The notes beneath the pieces are model-generated. The model ran no database searches. It worked only from the letters and a program-made list of their open reading frames with translations, and had not been told where the DNA came from. 64,000 nucleotides of DNA from a virus, in the IMG/VR virus record IMGVR_UViG_3300043446_005775, positions 1-64,000 of that record; one strand, written 5' to 3'. Positions 18,201-26,392 of the stretch are shown here, one piece after another (positions within the stretch are counted from its first letter, which is position 1; every line of letters begins with the position of its first letter). The translations under genes and the position numbers were made by a program.

Positions 18201-21200
18201 AAAAGAGGGCAGTGTTCGTCTTGCGTCCTGACACAATTGTCAACCATGAAGCAGCCATGGCGGAAGGAAGAATGAGCGGAAATGTGCAGCTTACGTCATC
18301 TTCGATCAGGAATGTCTTTTTCCTTGATACCGATGATCCAAAAAAGCAGCTTGAAAAATACATCAGCAAAGCGCCAATAGACATACCTCCTGTGAGCAAA
18401 GCGCAATCCGCCGTGGAAGACATTCTGAATGTGGCGCAAATGAGCAGGCCGCAAGGCATGACCGACGAGGAATTTCTCGGCACATTGTCAAATGTCTTGG
18501 TGGCGAAGAATGCAAGGATGATTGCCACTACGCGTCATTGGCTATCAGGAATCAAAGCGCAAAGGAATCCTGACGGAAGCCCTGTTTCGGTATTGATTGA
18601 TTCTCCAGATACCGACGATGCAAGCTTGCGAAATCTGCTTCTTGCAAAGGAAATGGGAGTTCACACAGTCGTTGTTCCCAGTCAAGCCATCTATTCGAGA
18701 ACAAGGATGCCGGATGAATACGAAATCACAGAAGAAGGCCCTGTGCTGAAGAAATTGAATTCACTCGATGACTGGGCTCCTCTCAAAAACAACGACAGGC
18801 TTTCTGGAACAAGCCTCATAGAACTGACATTTCGCGCAGACAACACGTCATCGGATCCGTATAGATTGGCTTTTGAGACGCCGGAGCTGGCGTTTGCGGC
18901 GACGAGGTTTTCAACAAGGGCTGACAGGGAGGCGCTTGCCGGACTATCCAATGATGACAGGCACTACAGGCAGAAATTAGCCAAGATACGAAAGGCAGAG
19001 CGAGAAAACAAGCTTTCCGCCATTCGTCCCGAGCAAGCAATCAAGGAAATGTATGAAATCCTGAGGCAAAAATTCAACTCGGAAACCTACAGGACCATAT
19101 TGATGCATACTGGAACCGCAGATATTGTGCACGGAAGCGATGGGGAAGATTTCTGGGGAGTTCCAAATTTCATGTCTTTATCAAAAACATCATTGATCAA
19201 GACTGGCATTGGGAACAACATGCTTGGAAAACTCCTGATGCATATCCGTTCTTTCATTAGTGCCTATCCTTCGAGCCGCCTTCCCAAGACTCTTTCTGAT
19301 GATTCCTGCCAAAGAATGCTGGATGGCGGAAGAAAACGAGACGAAACGATGGCGTGGCATGAGGCGCTTGGCCTCATGGGGCTTTCAGACAGGGACATCA
19401 CCCTTGCTCCAACCGTGCAAAGAGCCGTGGAGCCATTGAAGACCAAGGAGTTGCGCATAGGAATCACCGGCTCACGGGATCTCGATGGCTTGCTTACCGA
19501 AGACATGGTCAGGCATGCCCTTGAGCGGTCCATCAAGATCGCTCGCCCCGGCCCGAAGACCATTTCACCGCAGGCCGGGGCAGATCCCGCAAAGAAGCGC
19601 TCTGCGTGGGAAATGGCACATGGCATTGACATAGCGAATCCGGGACAAGCCAGTGATGCATTGTACACGGCTCATTCCATCGTTCATGGCGGAGCTGCTG
19701 GAGTCGATTCCGTTGCTGCTGCATATTTTCGCGATCATAATTTTACGAATGTCACAGCAATTCCCTATGAAGAACTCTCGACAAAGGAGGATAATTTTCA
19801 CAGGAAAGATCGCACTGCAGGACACAGGAGAAACACCAAGATCGTTGCAGATTGTGATGTATTGGTTGCAATCTGGGATGGGAAAAGTGCTGGCACATTA
19901 GACGCAATCATGAAAGGCATACGAATGCAAAAACGCATGCTGATCTGGACGCCGGATGGCAAAGGCGGGTTGGCCCTTCAGAAAATAAATCCGGCCGAAA
20001 AAGGAACCATAACATTGTCAACGCCCTTTTCCCCTGTTGTCAAGGAAGGTTCCGCAATACATGATTATCATCATGCTGGAGCAAATGTTGCCAGCTCGGA
20101 AGCACGTGCGTTTGCAGAAAAACTTAGAACCGCATCGCTTGTCTTGGGCCTGCATCATTCTTCCCGGTACGCTCAAGGATTGTATAGGGATTCAAGGACG
20201 ATTGGCGCACAAAAACCGATCATCGTTCTTGGCGGAGGCCAATCGCATCTGTCGGAAGGTTCTGCGGACGACCAGAAACGTGCAGACAGTGAGCTCCTCG
20301 GGTTCTTCCCTGCAGACCAGAAGTTGACGGAAGGACTCATTTACAAGGGTCGCCTCAATGGGGAATGGAATAATTATCATCATGTTTCTGATCCGGACAG
20401 TTATGCCGCTCTTGGATATCAATCAACAAGGAATGCAGACTCATTTGCAGCAAGCAATACTGCTGCGTCAAGGGCATTGCAGGAAGTGATTAACGCCAGA
20501 ACACGTTCCGGATATTCAAATCTCACAAGATCCCAGTTGGCAGCAGGCTTGGGCGCACTCTTGGGGCTTGGTAGCGCAACAGCGTCGCAAGAGGATGTTA
20601 AATCGCATAGAATTAGCGATATCGACACGCAGATACTTGAGACAAGGCTTAATCCGCTTCTTGACGACGCCGAAAAACTGGAGAAGGTCAGAAGCCTTGA
20701 GGAAGAAAAGCAGAAAATTATCAATGAAGTGCCATCTCGGACGGTAGCATTGGCAAAAAGCGAGGATGGTCAGCGCGGATTGCAAGCCATGGGACATGGC
20801 GCACATCGATCCATTCCTTATGCGGAAGAGGTCGCGCCATCGAATCATCAGTATGCCGAAACCGCAGTCGTCTCAAGCGAAGCAATCCCGCACATATATG
20901 CATCAATAAGTATTTCCATGGCTCCCAGCAAGAAGAAAACAAACGTTATCGATTCAACCATTCATGTGATGCTTTATCACAGGGATGGACAAGATGATCC
21001 CATACCAGTGCAAAGCATGGTATACCACATTCCTGATTCTCCACTTGTAACCACGCTTGCGCAACCATCGGACGAGAGCGCCCATACCCGGGGAACAAAA
21101 TCCGGAAGGTGGCTGGATGGATATGGCAACTACCGGCGGATCATTCGCATGCTTTCCGGAGATTTGGCAAAGGATTTGCTGGCCAGATATCATGCTGGAT

Positions 21201-24200
21201 CAATTCACCAGGAAGTGAGGGCAATCACGAGAACCCGGGATGTTGCCAACAACATTCCGGGAAGAGGTGTCGGCATTCCATTGCAAATTGCGCCGCAATC
21301 GGATGCGTTAACGAGTCTGCAAAGGCAAACATCGGCCACACCATCCGTGCATGCGTTTGATCCGGATTCAGTAGACTTGAAAAGAGTGAGCAATGGAGAT
21401 CAATTATCAAAAGATGCGGTTGACAGAGGGAGGCCCAGAATAATAAGCCAGGAGCAGATAAATGCCTATGTCGGGCAATGCAGGGCACGGCGAAGCTGGC
21501 CTCCCGTTTCAGAAGCAAGGATTTCTCAACGGCAACGCGAAGACACGAGAGCAAGCACATTCAATCCCCGGTATCAATTCACCCCCAATGTGAGGAAAGG
21601 GGACAAATTATCTCCATTATTTACCTCGTGGACCGTCCTTGGTGGAGAGACGACAAAATTTGAGGCAAAACGTGTCGCGCAGGACAGTCTTCGTTCAGCG
21701 TACGGACAATCTCAAGCAACACTTGCGGAAAGATCAGCCATTCAAAATGCTGATGGAACATTCAAGGTCAGTGCGAACCCCCAGAAACCGACAACCACTG
21801 CACTTGCACTATTTGGTCCGGCAACACGGATGGTCAGGGGTGCCCCCATTGATCGAGAGACTGGAGGGAACGAGCCTTACAACATCAATATCCTTGCCCT
21901 GCTTGGCGGAAGTCCGTTACATGTGTCCCCAGGAACTGGCCATTCGCCAATAGTTCCCAATGATGCCGTTCATCCCGAATATGCGTATGTCGCCGGAGGG
22001 AACCTTTCATCAGCAATCACCGACTTGTTGAAAATTCCCGAGCAGGGGAAGATCACCCTTGACGGATACTCGGATGCAGCATTATGTGTCGACCTTCAGC
22101 AGTATTTGCAACTTTCCCCAAAAGAGTCCTTGACACGCAAGCAACTGGAGCCTATCGTTGAGGATCTTCTCCGTCGACGCATCGGAGGAAGAAAGGCGCT
22201 GGATCAATTGGATTACGGACGACCAGTTGATAACCTAGCCTTGGTTGCCGGAGTGGGCGCTCCCATGTCAATACCCGCGCAATGGGACCGGTTGCGAGAT
22301 TCATTGTTCTATCTTGGAAAAAGAACGGCATTTTCTGAAGATGCTCCACGCGCAGTGATCGATGAGAATCTTCAGCAAGCAATGAGAAAATCAAGATTGA
22401 AGGTTGCAACAGGCTTGGAATTGCTTGCCTCGCTGGTTGTTGAAAGGGCCAATGGGAAAAGTGCATCACCGTTGGGCGCGGGAAAGACGACGACAATGCA
22501 AGACTACCTGCGTCGTTTCCTTCCTCCGGGCGCCACAACTTTCGACGATGATGCGCTCGCACGAAAAAACCTTGATGAGCATATTCAGGAGACCATGAAA
22601 ATGTTCGTGTTCCTGAGAAGTATCGACTCCGGATCCGATGCTTCTCAGATGCGAATATTCCAGCAAGGCAGCGGAAAAACCGCAGTTGAGCCGCTTGTGA
22701 AAAACCTCAGGAACGCGCTCTCGATCACATCAACGGACAATAGCAGAAAAATCATCTCGCAAATGGGATATCTTGCCTCAGCAATGGATGTCATGAATTC
22801 AATGAACGTGGACTTCAATCACGAGGACAAGATTTCACCAGAATCAACCATAGCAAAGATCTTTTCCCCATCATCGGCAAGCTCATCTGGAAAAACAAAG
22901 CTAATCATTGTTCCCGGATCAGTTTGGCAAGCAAAAACTATTCCAGGAGCAAATTTCTATGATCAAGGCAGGAATGAATTGTCTCCTCCGGAAAGAATGA
23001 ATCTCCTCGCAAACGTGATTGTTTGCTCAAGGAACGAGGAAATAAACAAGATCTTCCTTGGCATTACCGCAGGAACTGACAAGCAAACCCAGGCAGGATC
23101 CTTGAGCGAAATTCTTGACAAAGGCCAGAAAGGCGTTAGCGTCCCTGAAGGAGATGACCATTATGTCTACATAGGATGTCCATTAGGAGAGGATATCGGA
23201 GAAAACGTGTTGCATTTCGATGAAACAAAATCTGCGGAGTACAAGGCAAGCGTAGCGTTGGCCATGGCTCACGCGGCAAACATCAAGGCTGGGCGCAAGG
23301 CTGGCGTGGGCATCAACCTTGCAAGCGACGACGACAGGTTCAGGACCCTCCAGCAAAACAATGTTGATAAATTCAACCGGATTGCCAGCATGGCGCTGAA
23401 TGCCGCAAATGGTACACTTTCCGCAGATCATGCCATACGAGAGCGCCAGGTCCGCGCTCTCGTATGGGCCACACTGTATGTTGATGGGGTGCATGACGAA
23501 AAACGCAAGCGGCAGACCGCGGAACCTGACAGCCCCGTGCTGGTATACGCTCCTGAAGAATCCCTGATCGGCCGCTATGTCGGAGAAGACGGGAACGGTA
23601 TCATCACTCCTGTCGAGCGCACCAACTGGATGGAAAGCCTGTCTGATCTTCGCAATATCGTATTGGGGAACATGGGCATCAAGAGGCCAGCGACAGTCAT
23701 CAGCTTGTCAACCATTGCTCCTCCTGCTCCCGAAGTGGAAGAGACGCCTGCGGGAACAATCGCTGCACCGGCCTCCGTTGGTCAGCGAAGCAGAAAGGAG
23801 GAACTTATCAGGGAGGTTGATGATCTCAAGGCAGAATTGGGAGATCAGGCTCCGAAACCAGTAACATTTGGCGGACGTGCCGGAGACATGGGGGTCGGGG
23901 TCAATTCCCTGCAAGCGGAATTGACGCGAAGACTTGTCGCCGCGCAAGACGAGCTTTCCACGCTTGTGATGGACGGCCTTTCCTCAGAAGGAGAAAAAAA
24001 AGCCGCCGATGCAAAGAGGGAAGAATTCGAAGAGGCGAGGAAAGCATACGAGCAAGCCGCCGAGGCAAGGAGGGAGTCTTCGGCCCCCGAGATGGTAATC
24101 ACTGGTTTCCGGTCTGAATTGTCGAACTGGTCTGTCGAGAATCCGGACATATTCCCAACATTCACGTATGTGAACGACAAGGGGGAACAAAAGCCTTTTA

Positions 24201-25723
24201 TTGTTCCCCACGGTGCTGCACAATTTGAACTTTTTTTCGGTTCCGGAGCATTTAGTGTTTCACCGGAAAACATTGAAACCAGAATGCGTGAAGGAATGGA
24301 ATTTGTGGAGGCTGCAAAAAGACTGATAAGGGAGCATTCTCAATTGCCAAGAGGCAACAACAGCGACGAAAGCAATGAATTTGCCCGGATGCTCGCCAAG
24401 AATTCATTTCGCATTCCAGGAAGCAGCACACAGCAATTCGTTAATTACCAGACCTATCTGGAGGCGATTGCGGGTTGGCAATCTGCAGCAAAAGCGGACA
24501 CAGTGGAAAACCGACGATCATACATGAGGATGATCCGGGATCTTGCCATAATCGAAGAACAATCCGCGCAACAGAAAATGATCGCTGCATATGGAGATCA
24601 TTCAGAGCCAGCAATAACGAGAGCCTTGGAAGATCGTCAGAAATACATTGATGCTGCATCAGCGCTGAATGCCGTCATTGATTCCATGAGCGCCTCGCAA
24701 AAACTCATTTGCAGGCAACCGGAAAAAATTCCATTGGCAGACCAATCATCAGCTGTCCCGGTTGAGCTCATGCAATCAAAGGAGTACGATCATCTCAAGG
24801 ATGTCGCGAAGGAACTCAAGGACAAGATGGGTGGGACAACATTCCGGTTGAATCCGTATGAGTTGAATCTGATCCTCACGCAACATGACCCGGCAAATAC
24901 GATTGGCAACGTCCTGTTGCGAGGTACCCTGTTTTCAAAAGGCGCTCCGTTGATTCATTATTTGCAGTCTGTATCCCTGGAGAGCGATGTACTCTATTCG
25001 CCTCTCGCACAAGCATTCAGGATTTCAAGATACTTCACCGTGAACGATCTGATTACCGTATTGACTGACTTACGAAAGGCCCTAACTGCCGAAAAGAAGA
25101 AAAGCGATCCCGATTCCGAAAGAATTGACAAGCTGACATCACAAATTCACCGGGCGACCGGAATGCTCAACGCCGCAGCACATCCATGTGACGACAATGA
25201 CAAGGAGACACTGTTTGGCGCGTTTGACAGATTCTATGCGGAGGCGTCCAGAGCGTTTGCCCTGCTGCTTGGAAACCGGAGCAGGAAACTTGAAGACATG
25301 GAAAACATATGGAAAAATAGCCAGGGAAATCCGATAGGCACATTGCGTTTCTGGCGTGACCAGTTCATGTTCGTGAACGACAGTGAACGCATTTCCGGCC
25401 AAATAGAGGTTGAAACCAACGGCAACGTTCGTCCAGCTCCTTCATACGAGTGGACACAGGCGAAAGAGTGGGTTCCCCTCAAGAAAACATCCTTTCAGGA
25501 ATGGATACGAAGAATATCCCCTGATATTCAAAGTCAGAACACTACTGATCAGCGCATTCAGGACTTCAACTTGCTCCGAGGAAAATTCCCAGATATTGCA
25601 AAATCACTTTCTTCGATATACAAAATGCCGTATTTCGCAAAGTCCCGGCGATTGCCCAAGGTCCGAAAGAAACGCACAGGTCTCCTCCTTCGTTCTTATG
25701 ATAAAATAACATACAGAGCATGA
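12263..25723 (+). CDS. Giant polyvalent-type protein: DprA-like, NADAR and SLOG/DUF2493 domains (4486 aa)
   Basis: ATG follows AAGGAT at 12251-12256. The N-terminal ~1700 residues are unassigned. Residues ~1734-2000 resemble DprA: YPPYL at 1736-1740, PSVLFVKGN, a Rossmann strand VVTCIGVGEG at 1781, TSLTGGTNDA near 1826-1836 in place of the usual SGxAxGID loop, and HQRLLAELSSATIVISA near 1910-1926 in place of RNRIIAGLS. Residues ~2170-2335 match NADAR: FETPELAFAATRF near 2203, KFNSE, HTGTADIVHGS, DFWGV, then NNMLGKLLMHIRSF. NADAR enzymes remove ADP-ribose from guanine bases or related adducts. Residues ~2397-2560 match the DUF2493/YspA SLOG family: RIGITGSRD at 2398, HGGAAGVDS at 2475-2483, HRRN and VAIWDGKSAGT at 2535-2545. 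The C-terminal ~1900 residues are unassigned, with a weak GAGKTTT near 3405. The domain set fits a polyvalent protein dealing with nucleotide or ADP-ribose chemistry and incoming DNA. NADAR and SLOG calls are strong; DprA-like is divergent but good. Confidence 0.88.
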   Translation: MSDNEPVATESGTSYLASDIHALSKTNDTAERSIGVLVDRPVDSSAEPQTDAPPLASSGVAFVPHVTPMQPKGPIGSEQIGGSAETDALVRKSPIGRAIQRAIADGGGAQERPLSEANVAVPGGFKYDVNGQPILVRPSGTGPFTVTLGANSPAVSVADPHGVADVAASHLQNASIQRAAPTIGTAADVAIGQHLQRQDHAAQQMRRRSRNATDDSESGIGFNGRDEFGIKTIDKVRYQRLLDREATSWNTPLDADFDFEFVPGKGADAQKVLLDIVPTRDSSGSYLKKQQQAEASLLRPEREAAELAYARYHEEKGNLGFVGKINAMRNGIIDTSNDSQESVSYATHDRTVYRVFSFEDKGKRKVVIREPIIPGAIGGTPAGEEASVDTASGVLFPADINQDFSTLWQFLDSRDNKRSAKSESILSAYVNRVTEIAKARWEEHIAGKEAIAGRPPIVQAREGLVGITRESGLSGEAHADAALGSEDRRGPDDEVAVARRIATQAGEVAHQANLREIENKVPSTMDDDHLDAIIPELAGSYTPTAPVIETDWQAEAASLSADKIQSAADAVERDLLKSQSAVSSSEMNDTFEDVNIPGLKKRSEFPSLAAYFQAVNKRYRQSKDSVELFNLNIRVYKAFIAQKNSRRIEAFRRSKLSLHPLVEDSARSGTARLPNVSATLMQMASSSSKADNLESIAMAIPAVATAGIIDVLRTQQGSSDFQKEAGAAIAKTLTDSLESALNQRLRDEHLIDRAGFDTAFPQIGLNNSSSVLSGFLNDTLKAAIPQDSLGFNEEFRTRFSDEYENRLRISQAALLSGNKEAIQEAKDSISEFGKKEFVMTKDEEKTLKAMRKKGNSFISDCIAWMEKIGRSGKQFKLPGKDPAIVLSEAAEKGDFVTVLRVLAMNLAPKEYVTLNRDDNARMPIEKPSEQDLAAARERIFRLVHDLLSSDQYADDVRKEVLATENYNLYLHTATGLSELVGIGFSMADRKTKEWHFSPIRYMANADIMKFANERAKVAIENGLRGDYLSNYVRNALAKEFDGDPRIRVPVLPSRRLNSEGKIHVALSVGNEAKSINIESYAMQAIRTVQKGIQDQLERHLKSGKSRETFKGDYSNLGLDEPRAPTGLLPKRLPDDAPEKLRDDWQHAAGLYKKSQRAEYYKSLDAKRRAALDMCIGKNPVIDSGDFDWGNDDHKALLGDWLFSRYPQESLGKLTTRKTQQVPVAAYMQQFLQNPADGELIRKLEAALGNKPVVVDRKTFDPALKAKATPEMLLATNPLWSAFLSANDPEKLINHPFQLSFFHSIFQSGLKKIDGQSLKPVEGRTKSAFDEEVNRIAGWIEGQLGRRAIEAGAADKKIKASETVSFWSQNAVLAEHTAAFLSAGNEELIKEIERQLLQNPGDQKLQDDLNELQIIQEDSEKDPSRKSIRFTRRQRDANNNDLGAVAPDMLADYVQAKSRIMRDYSPVNDLSTHQPIPVGILAGIVKDSLLRSRNPSDFILDLSPAIPRDSQATSLAAIDSVAADVQKEIDQRKSQQELEQSAMGPASLVPVTESSVREIMSESKKKGIIPIGRSSHAYPATLRGNHGKSKEFPVIYTYGFSELVESPSIVHLISDPIAASAGAQYGAISSLGDVQNAIRTVSDSLGSIDGMDSEAPLLTRKQHIDMHVTTWMQKLQTSENFGEIDNIIRELNKVDQNQQLDLSDMYSSDWTKKFSKLLERYCQSNAIAMITPADSAYPPYLLKSPGRRQSGDDDPTPYTPSVLFVKGNPRAFQQVRDNSERVVTCIGVGEGKTHGEDVEHGNAVSQKACEVVTRLSSAFKDKSWTIVTSLTGGTNDAILQTALRWQMPTIIVAPFGFNTSAELGSFGPRFKDAKSRLNDALDKNAVVMTECLPGMGMQRPKNGAGRDSVREHQRLLAELSSATIVISATGTRNWVQTEGQRKGISPEYLAAMIDGSSVSKVLNAKVEDSIPIYVAQQAARQKRAVFVLRPDTIVNHEAAMAEGRMSGNVQLTSSSIRNVFFLDTDDPKKQLEKYISKAPIDIPPVSKAQSAVEDILNVAQMSRPQGMTDEEFLGTLSNVLVAKNARMIATTRHWLSGIKAQRNPDGSPVSVLIDSPDTDDASLRNLLLAKEMGVHTVVVPSQAIYSRTRMPDEYEITEEGPVLKKLNSLDDWAPLKNNDRLSGTSLIELTFRADNTSSDPYRLAFETPELAFAATRFSTRADREALAGLSNDDRHYRQKLAKIRKAERENKLSAIRPEQAIKEMYEILRQKFNSETYRTILMHTGTADIVHGSDGEDFWGVPNFMSLSKTSLIKTGIGNNMLGKLLMHIRSFISAYPSSRLPKTLSDDSCQRMLDGGRKRDETMAWHEALGLMGLSDRDITLAPTVQRAVEPLKTKELRIGITGSRDLDGLLTEDMVRHALERSIKIARPGPKTISPQAGADPAKKRSAWEMAHGIDIANPGQASDALYTAHSIVHGGAAGVDSVAAAYFRDHNFTNVTAIPYEELSTKEDNFHRKDRTAGHRRNTKIVADCDVLVAIWDGKSAGTLDAIMKGIRMQKRMLIWTPDGKGGLALQKINPAEKGTITLSTPFSPVVKEGSAIHDYHHAGANVASSEARAFAEKLRTASLVLGLHHSSRYAQGLYRDSRTIGAQKPIIVLGGGQSHLSEGSADDQKRADSELLGFFPADQKLTEGLIYKGRLNGEWNNYHHVSDPDSYAALGYQSTRNADSFAASNTAASRALQEVINARTRSGYSNLTRSQLAAGLGALLGLGSATASQEDVKSHRISDIDTQILETRLNPLLDDAEKLEKVRSLEEEKQKIINEVPSRTVALAKSEDGQRGLQAMGHGAHRSIPYAEEVAPSNHQYAETAVVSSEAIPHIYASISISMAPSKKKTNVIDSTIHVMLYHRDGQDDPIPVQSMVYHIPDSPLVTTLAQPSDESAHTRGTKSGRWLDGYGNYRRIIRMLSGDLAKDLLARYHAGSIHQEVRAITRTRDVANNIPGRGVGIPLQIAPQSDALTSLQRQTSATPSVHAFDPDSVDLKRVSNGDQLSKDAVDRGRPRIISQEQINAYVGQCRARRSWPPVSEARISQRQREDTRASTFNPRYQFTPNVRKGDKLSPLFTSWTVLGGETTKFEAKRVAQDSLRSAYGQSQATLAERSAIQNADGTFKVSANPQKPTTTALALFGPATRMVRGAPIDRETGGNEPYNINILALLGGSPLHVSPGTGHSPIVPNDAVHPEYAYVAGGNLSSAITDLLKIPEQGKITLDGYSDAALCVDLQQYLQLSPKESLTRKQLEPIVEDLLRRRIGGRKALDQLDYGRPVDNLALVAGVGAPMSIPAQWDRLRDSLFYLGKRTAFSEDAPRAVIDENLQQAMRKSRLKVATGLELLASLVVERANGKSASPLGAGKTTTMQDYLRRFLPPGATTFDDDALARKNLDEHIQETMKMFVFLRSIDSGSDASQMRIFQQGSGKTAVEPLVKNLRNALSITSTDNSRKIISQMGYLASAMDVMNSMNVDFNHEDKISPESTIAKIFSPSSASSSGKTKLIIVPGSVWQAKTIPGANFYDQGRNELSPPERMNLLANVIVCSRNEEINKIFLGITAGTDKQTQAGSLSEILDKGQKGVSVPEGDDHYVYIGCPLGEDIGENVLHFDETKSAEYKASVALAMAHAANIKAGRKAGVGINLASDDDRFRTLQQNNVDKFNRIASMALNAANGTLSADHAIRERQVRALVWATLYVDGVHDEKRKRQTAEPDSPVLVYAPEESLIGRYVGEDGNGIITPVERTNWMESLSDLRNIVLGNMGIKRPATVISLSTIAPPAPEVEETPAGTIAAPASVGQRSRKEELIREVDDLKAELGDQAPKPVTFGGRAGDMGVGVNSLQAELTRRLVAAQDELSTLVMDGLSSEGEKKAADAKREEFEEARKAYEQAAEARRESSAPEMVITGFRSELSNWSVENPDIFPTFTYVNDKGEQKPFIVPHGAAQFELFFGSGAFSVSPENIETRMREGMEFVEAAKRLIREHSQLPRGNNSDESNEFARMLAKNSFRIPGSSTQQFVNYQTYLEAIAGWQSAAKADTVENRRSYMRMIRDLAIIEEQSAQQKMIAAYGDHSEPAITRALEDRQKYIDAASALNAVIDSMSASQKLICRQPEKIPLADQSSAVPVELMQSKEYDHLKDVAKELKDKMGGTTFRLNPYELNLILTQHDPANTIGNVLLRGTLFSKGAPLIHYLQSVSLESDVLYSPLAQAFRISRYFTVNDLITVLTDLRKALTAEKKKSDPDSERIDKLTSQIHRATGMLNAAAHPCDDNDKETLFGAFDRFYAEASRAFALLLGNRSRKLEDMENIWKNSQGNPIGTLRFWRDQFMFVNDSERISGQIEVETNGNVRPAPSYEWTQAKEWVPLKKTSFQEWIRRISPDIQSQNTTDQRIQDFNLLRGKFPDIAKSLSSIYKMPYFAKSRRLPKVRKKRTGLLLRSYDKITYRA

Positions 25724-25726
25724 CAG

Positions 25727-26392
25727 ATGAGCAACAAGGAATTAGGCAGCAAAGGATATGGTCACTGGATGTTCCTTCCCGGAGGGCAGCTGTCTTATGT
25801 GGGAGGAGCAATGACCGCACTTCACCCTCATTATGAAATCAGGAAGACAAAGCACAAAGTCAAGAAAATAACAAAAGCCAAGATGCATGAACTGGAATCA
25901 AATCATGATCACCAGATGATCATCGTTGGGGACAGCAGCGTTCCTCACAATGATCTTCTCGGATTGACTGAGGCGATCAAGAAAATATTGCGATCAAGCA
26001 TGAATATAAAAAGGGGATCTTCCAGGCATGGAGATGAGCATGACATGGCATTTGGAAGCACATCCATCTTTGCCAACACAAGCAGGGACGCAGACGGCAT
26101 GAATTTCGTCATCATTGATGGAAACGGACACCCGGTCATGGTTACCAGGCGCGAAAGCAATCATCGTGATCCAACAGCTTCGTTGCTTAACGATGTTGCC
26201 GAATATCTTGCGCACGAACACCACAGACTTGCATGGCACATTCATGACAAGGATGACAATGAGATAAACGGCGCACCTGATCACATATTGCCAAACATGT
26301 CTGCGTTGCGTTGCTGGCCAGTGCATGCGTCACAGATGATTTTTCGCTGTCCACCGCTGATCGACACGGATCCCGAGGAAAGCGATGAATAG
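25727..26392 (+). CDS. Unknown His-rich protein (221 aa)
   Basis: ATG lies 3 nt after the stop of the giant DprA/NADAR gene with only a weak purine-rich ribosome site, so translation is probably coupled. The protein is soluble and His-rich (HDHQMIIVG, GDEHDMAFG, AHEHHRLAWHIHDKDD), which might bind metal, but spacing fits no metalloenzyme motif I know. The N-terminus has a Gly-rich stretch (GYGHWMFLPGGQLSYVGG) followed by a Lys-rich segment. The gene overlaps the next start by 8 nt, placing it in one translational unit with the HD-domain gene. Function unknown. Confidence 0.75.
   Translation: MSNKELGSKGYGHWMFLPGGQLSYVGGAMTALHPHYEIRKTKHKVKKITKAKMHELESNHDHQMIIVGDSSVPHNDLLGLTEAIKKILRSSMNIKRGSSRHGDEHDMAFGSTSIFANTSRDADGMNFVIIDGNGHPVMVTRRESNHRDPTASLLNDVAEYLAHEHHRLAWHIHDKDDNEINGAPDHILPNMSALRCWPVHASQMIFRCPPLIDTDPEESDE

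Noticed and set aside
22460-22510. P-loop ATPase in the second giant protein (GAGKTTT)
   Set aside because: The upstream Gly of a Walker A motif is not at the right spacing and no Walker B follows clearly, so I do not call a domain.
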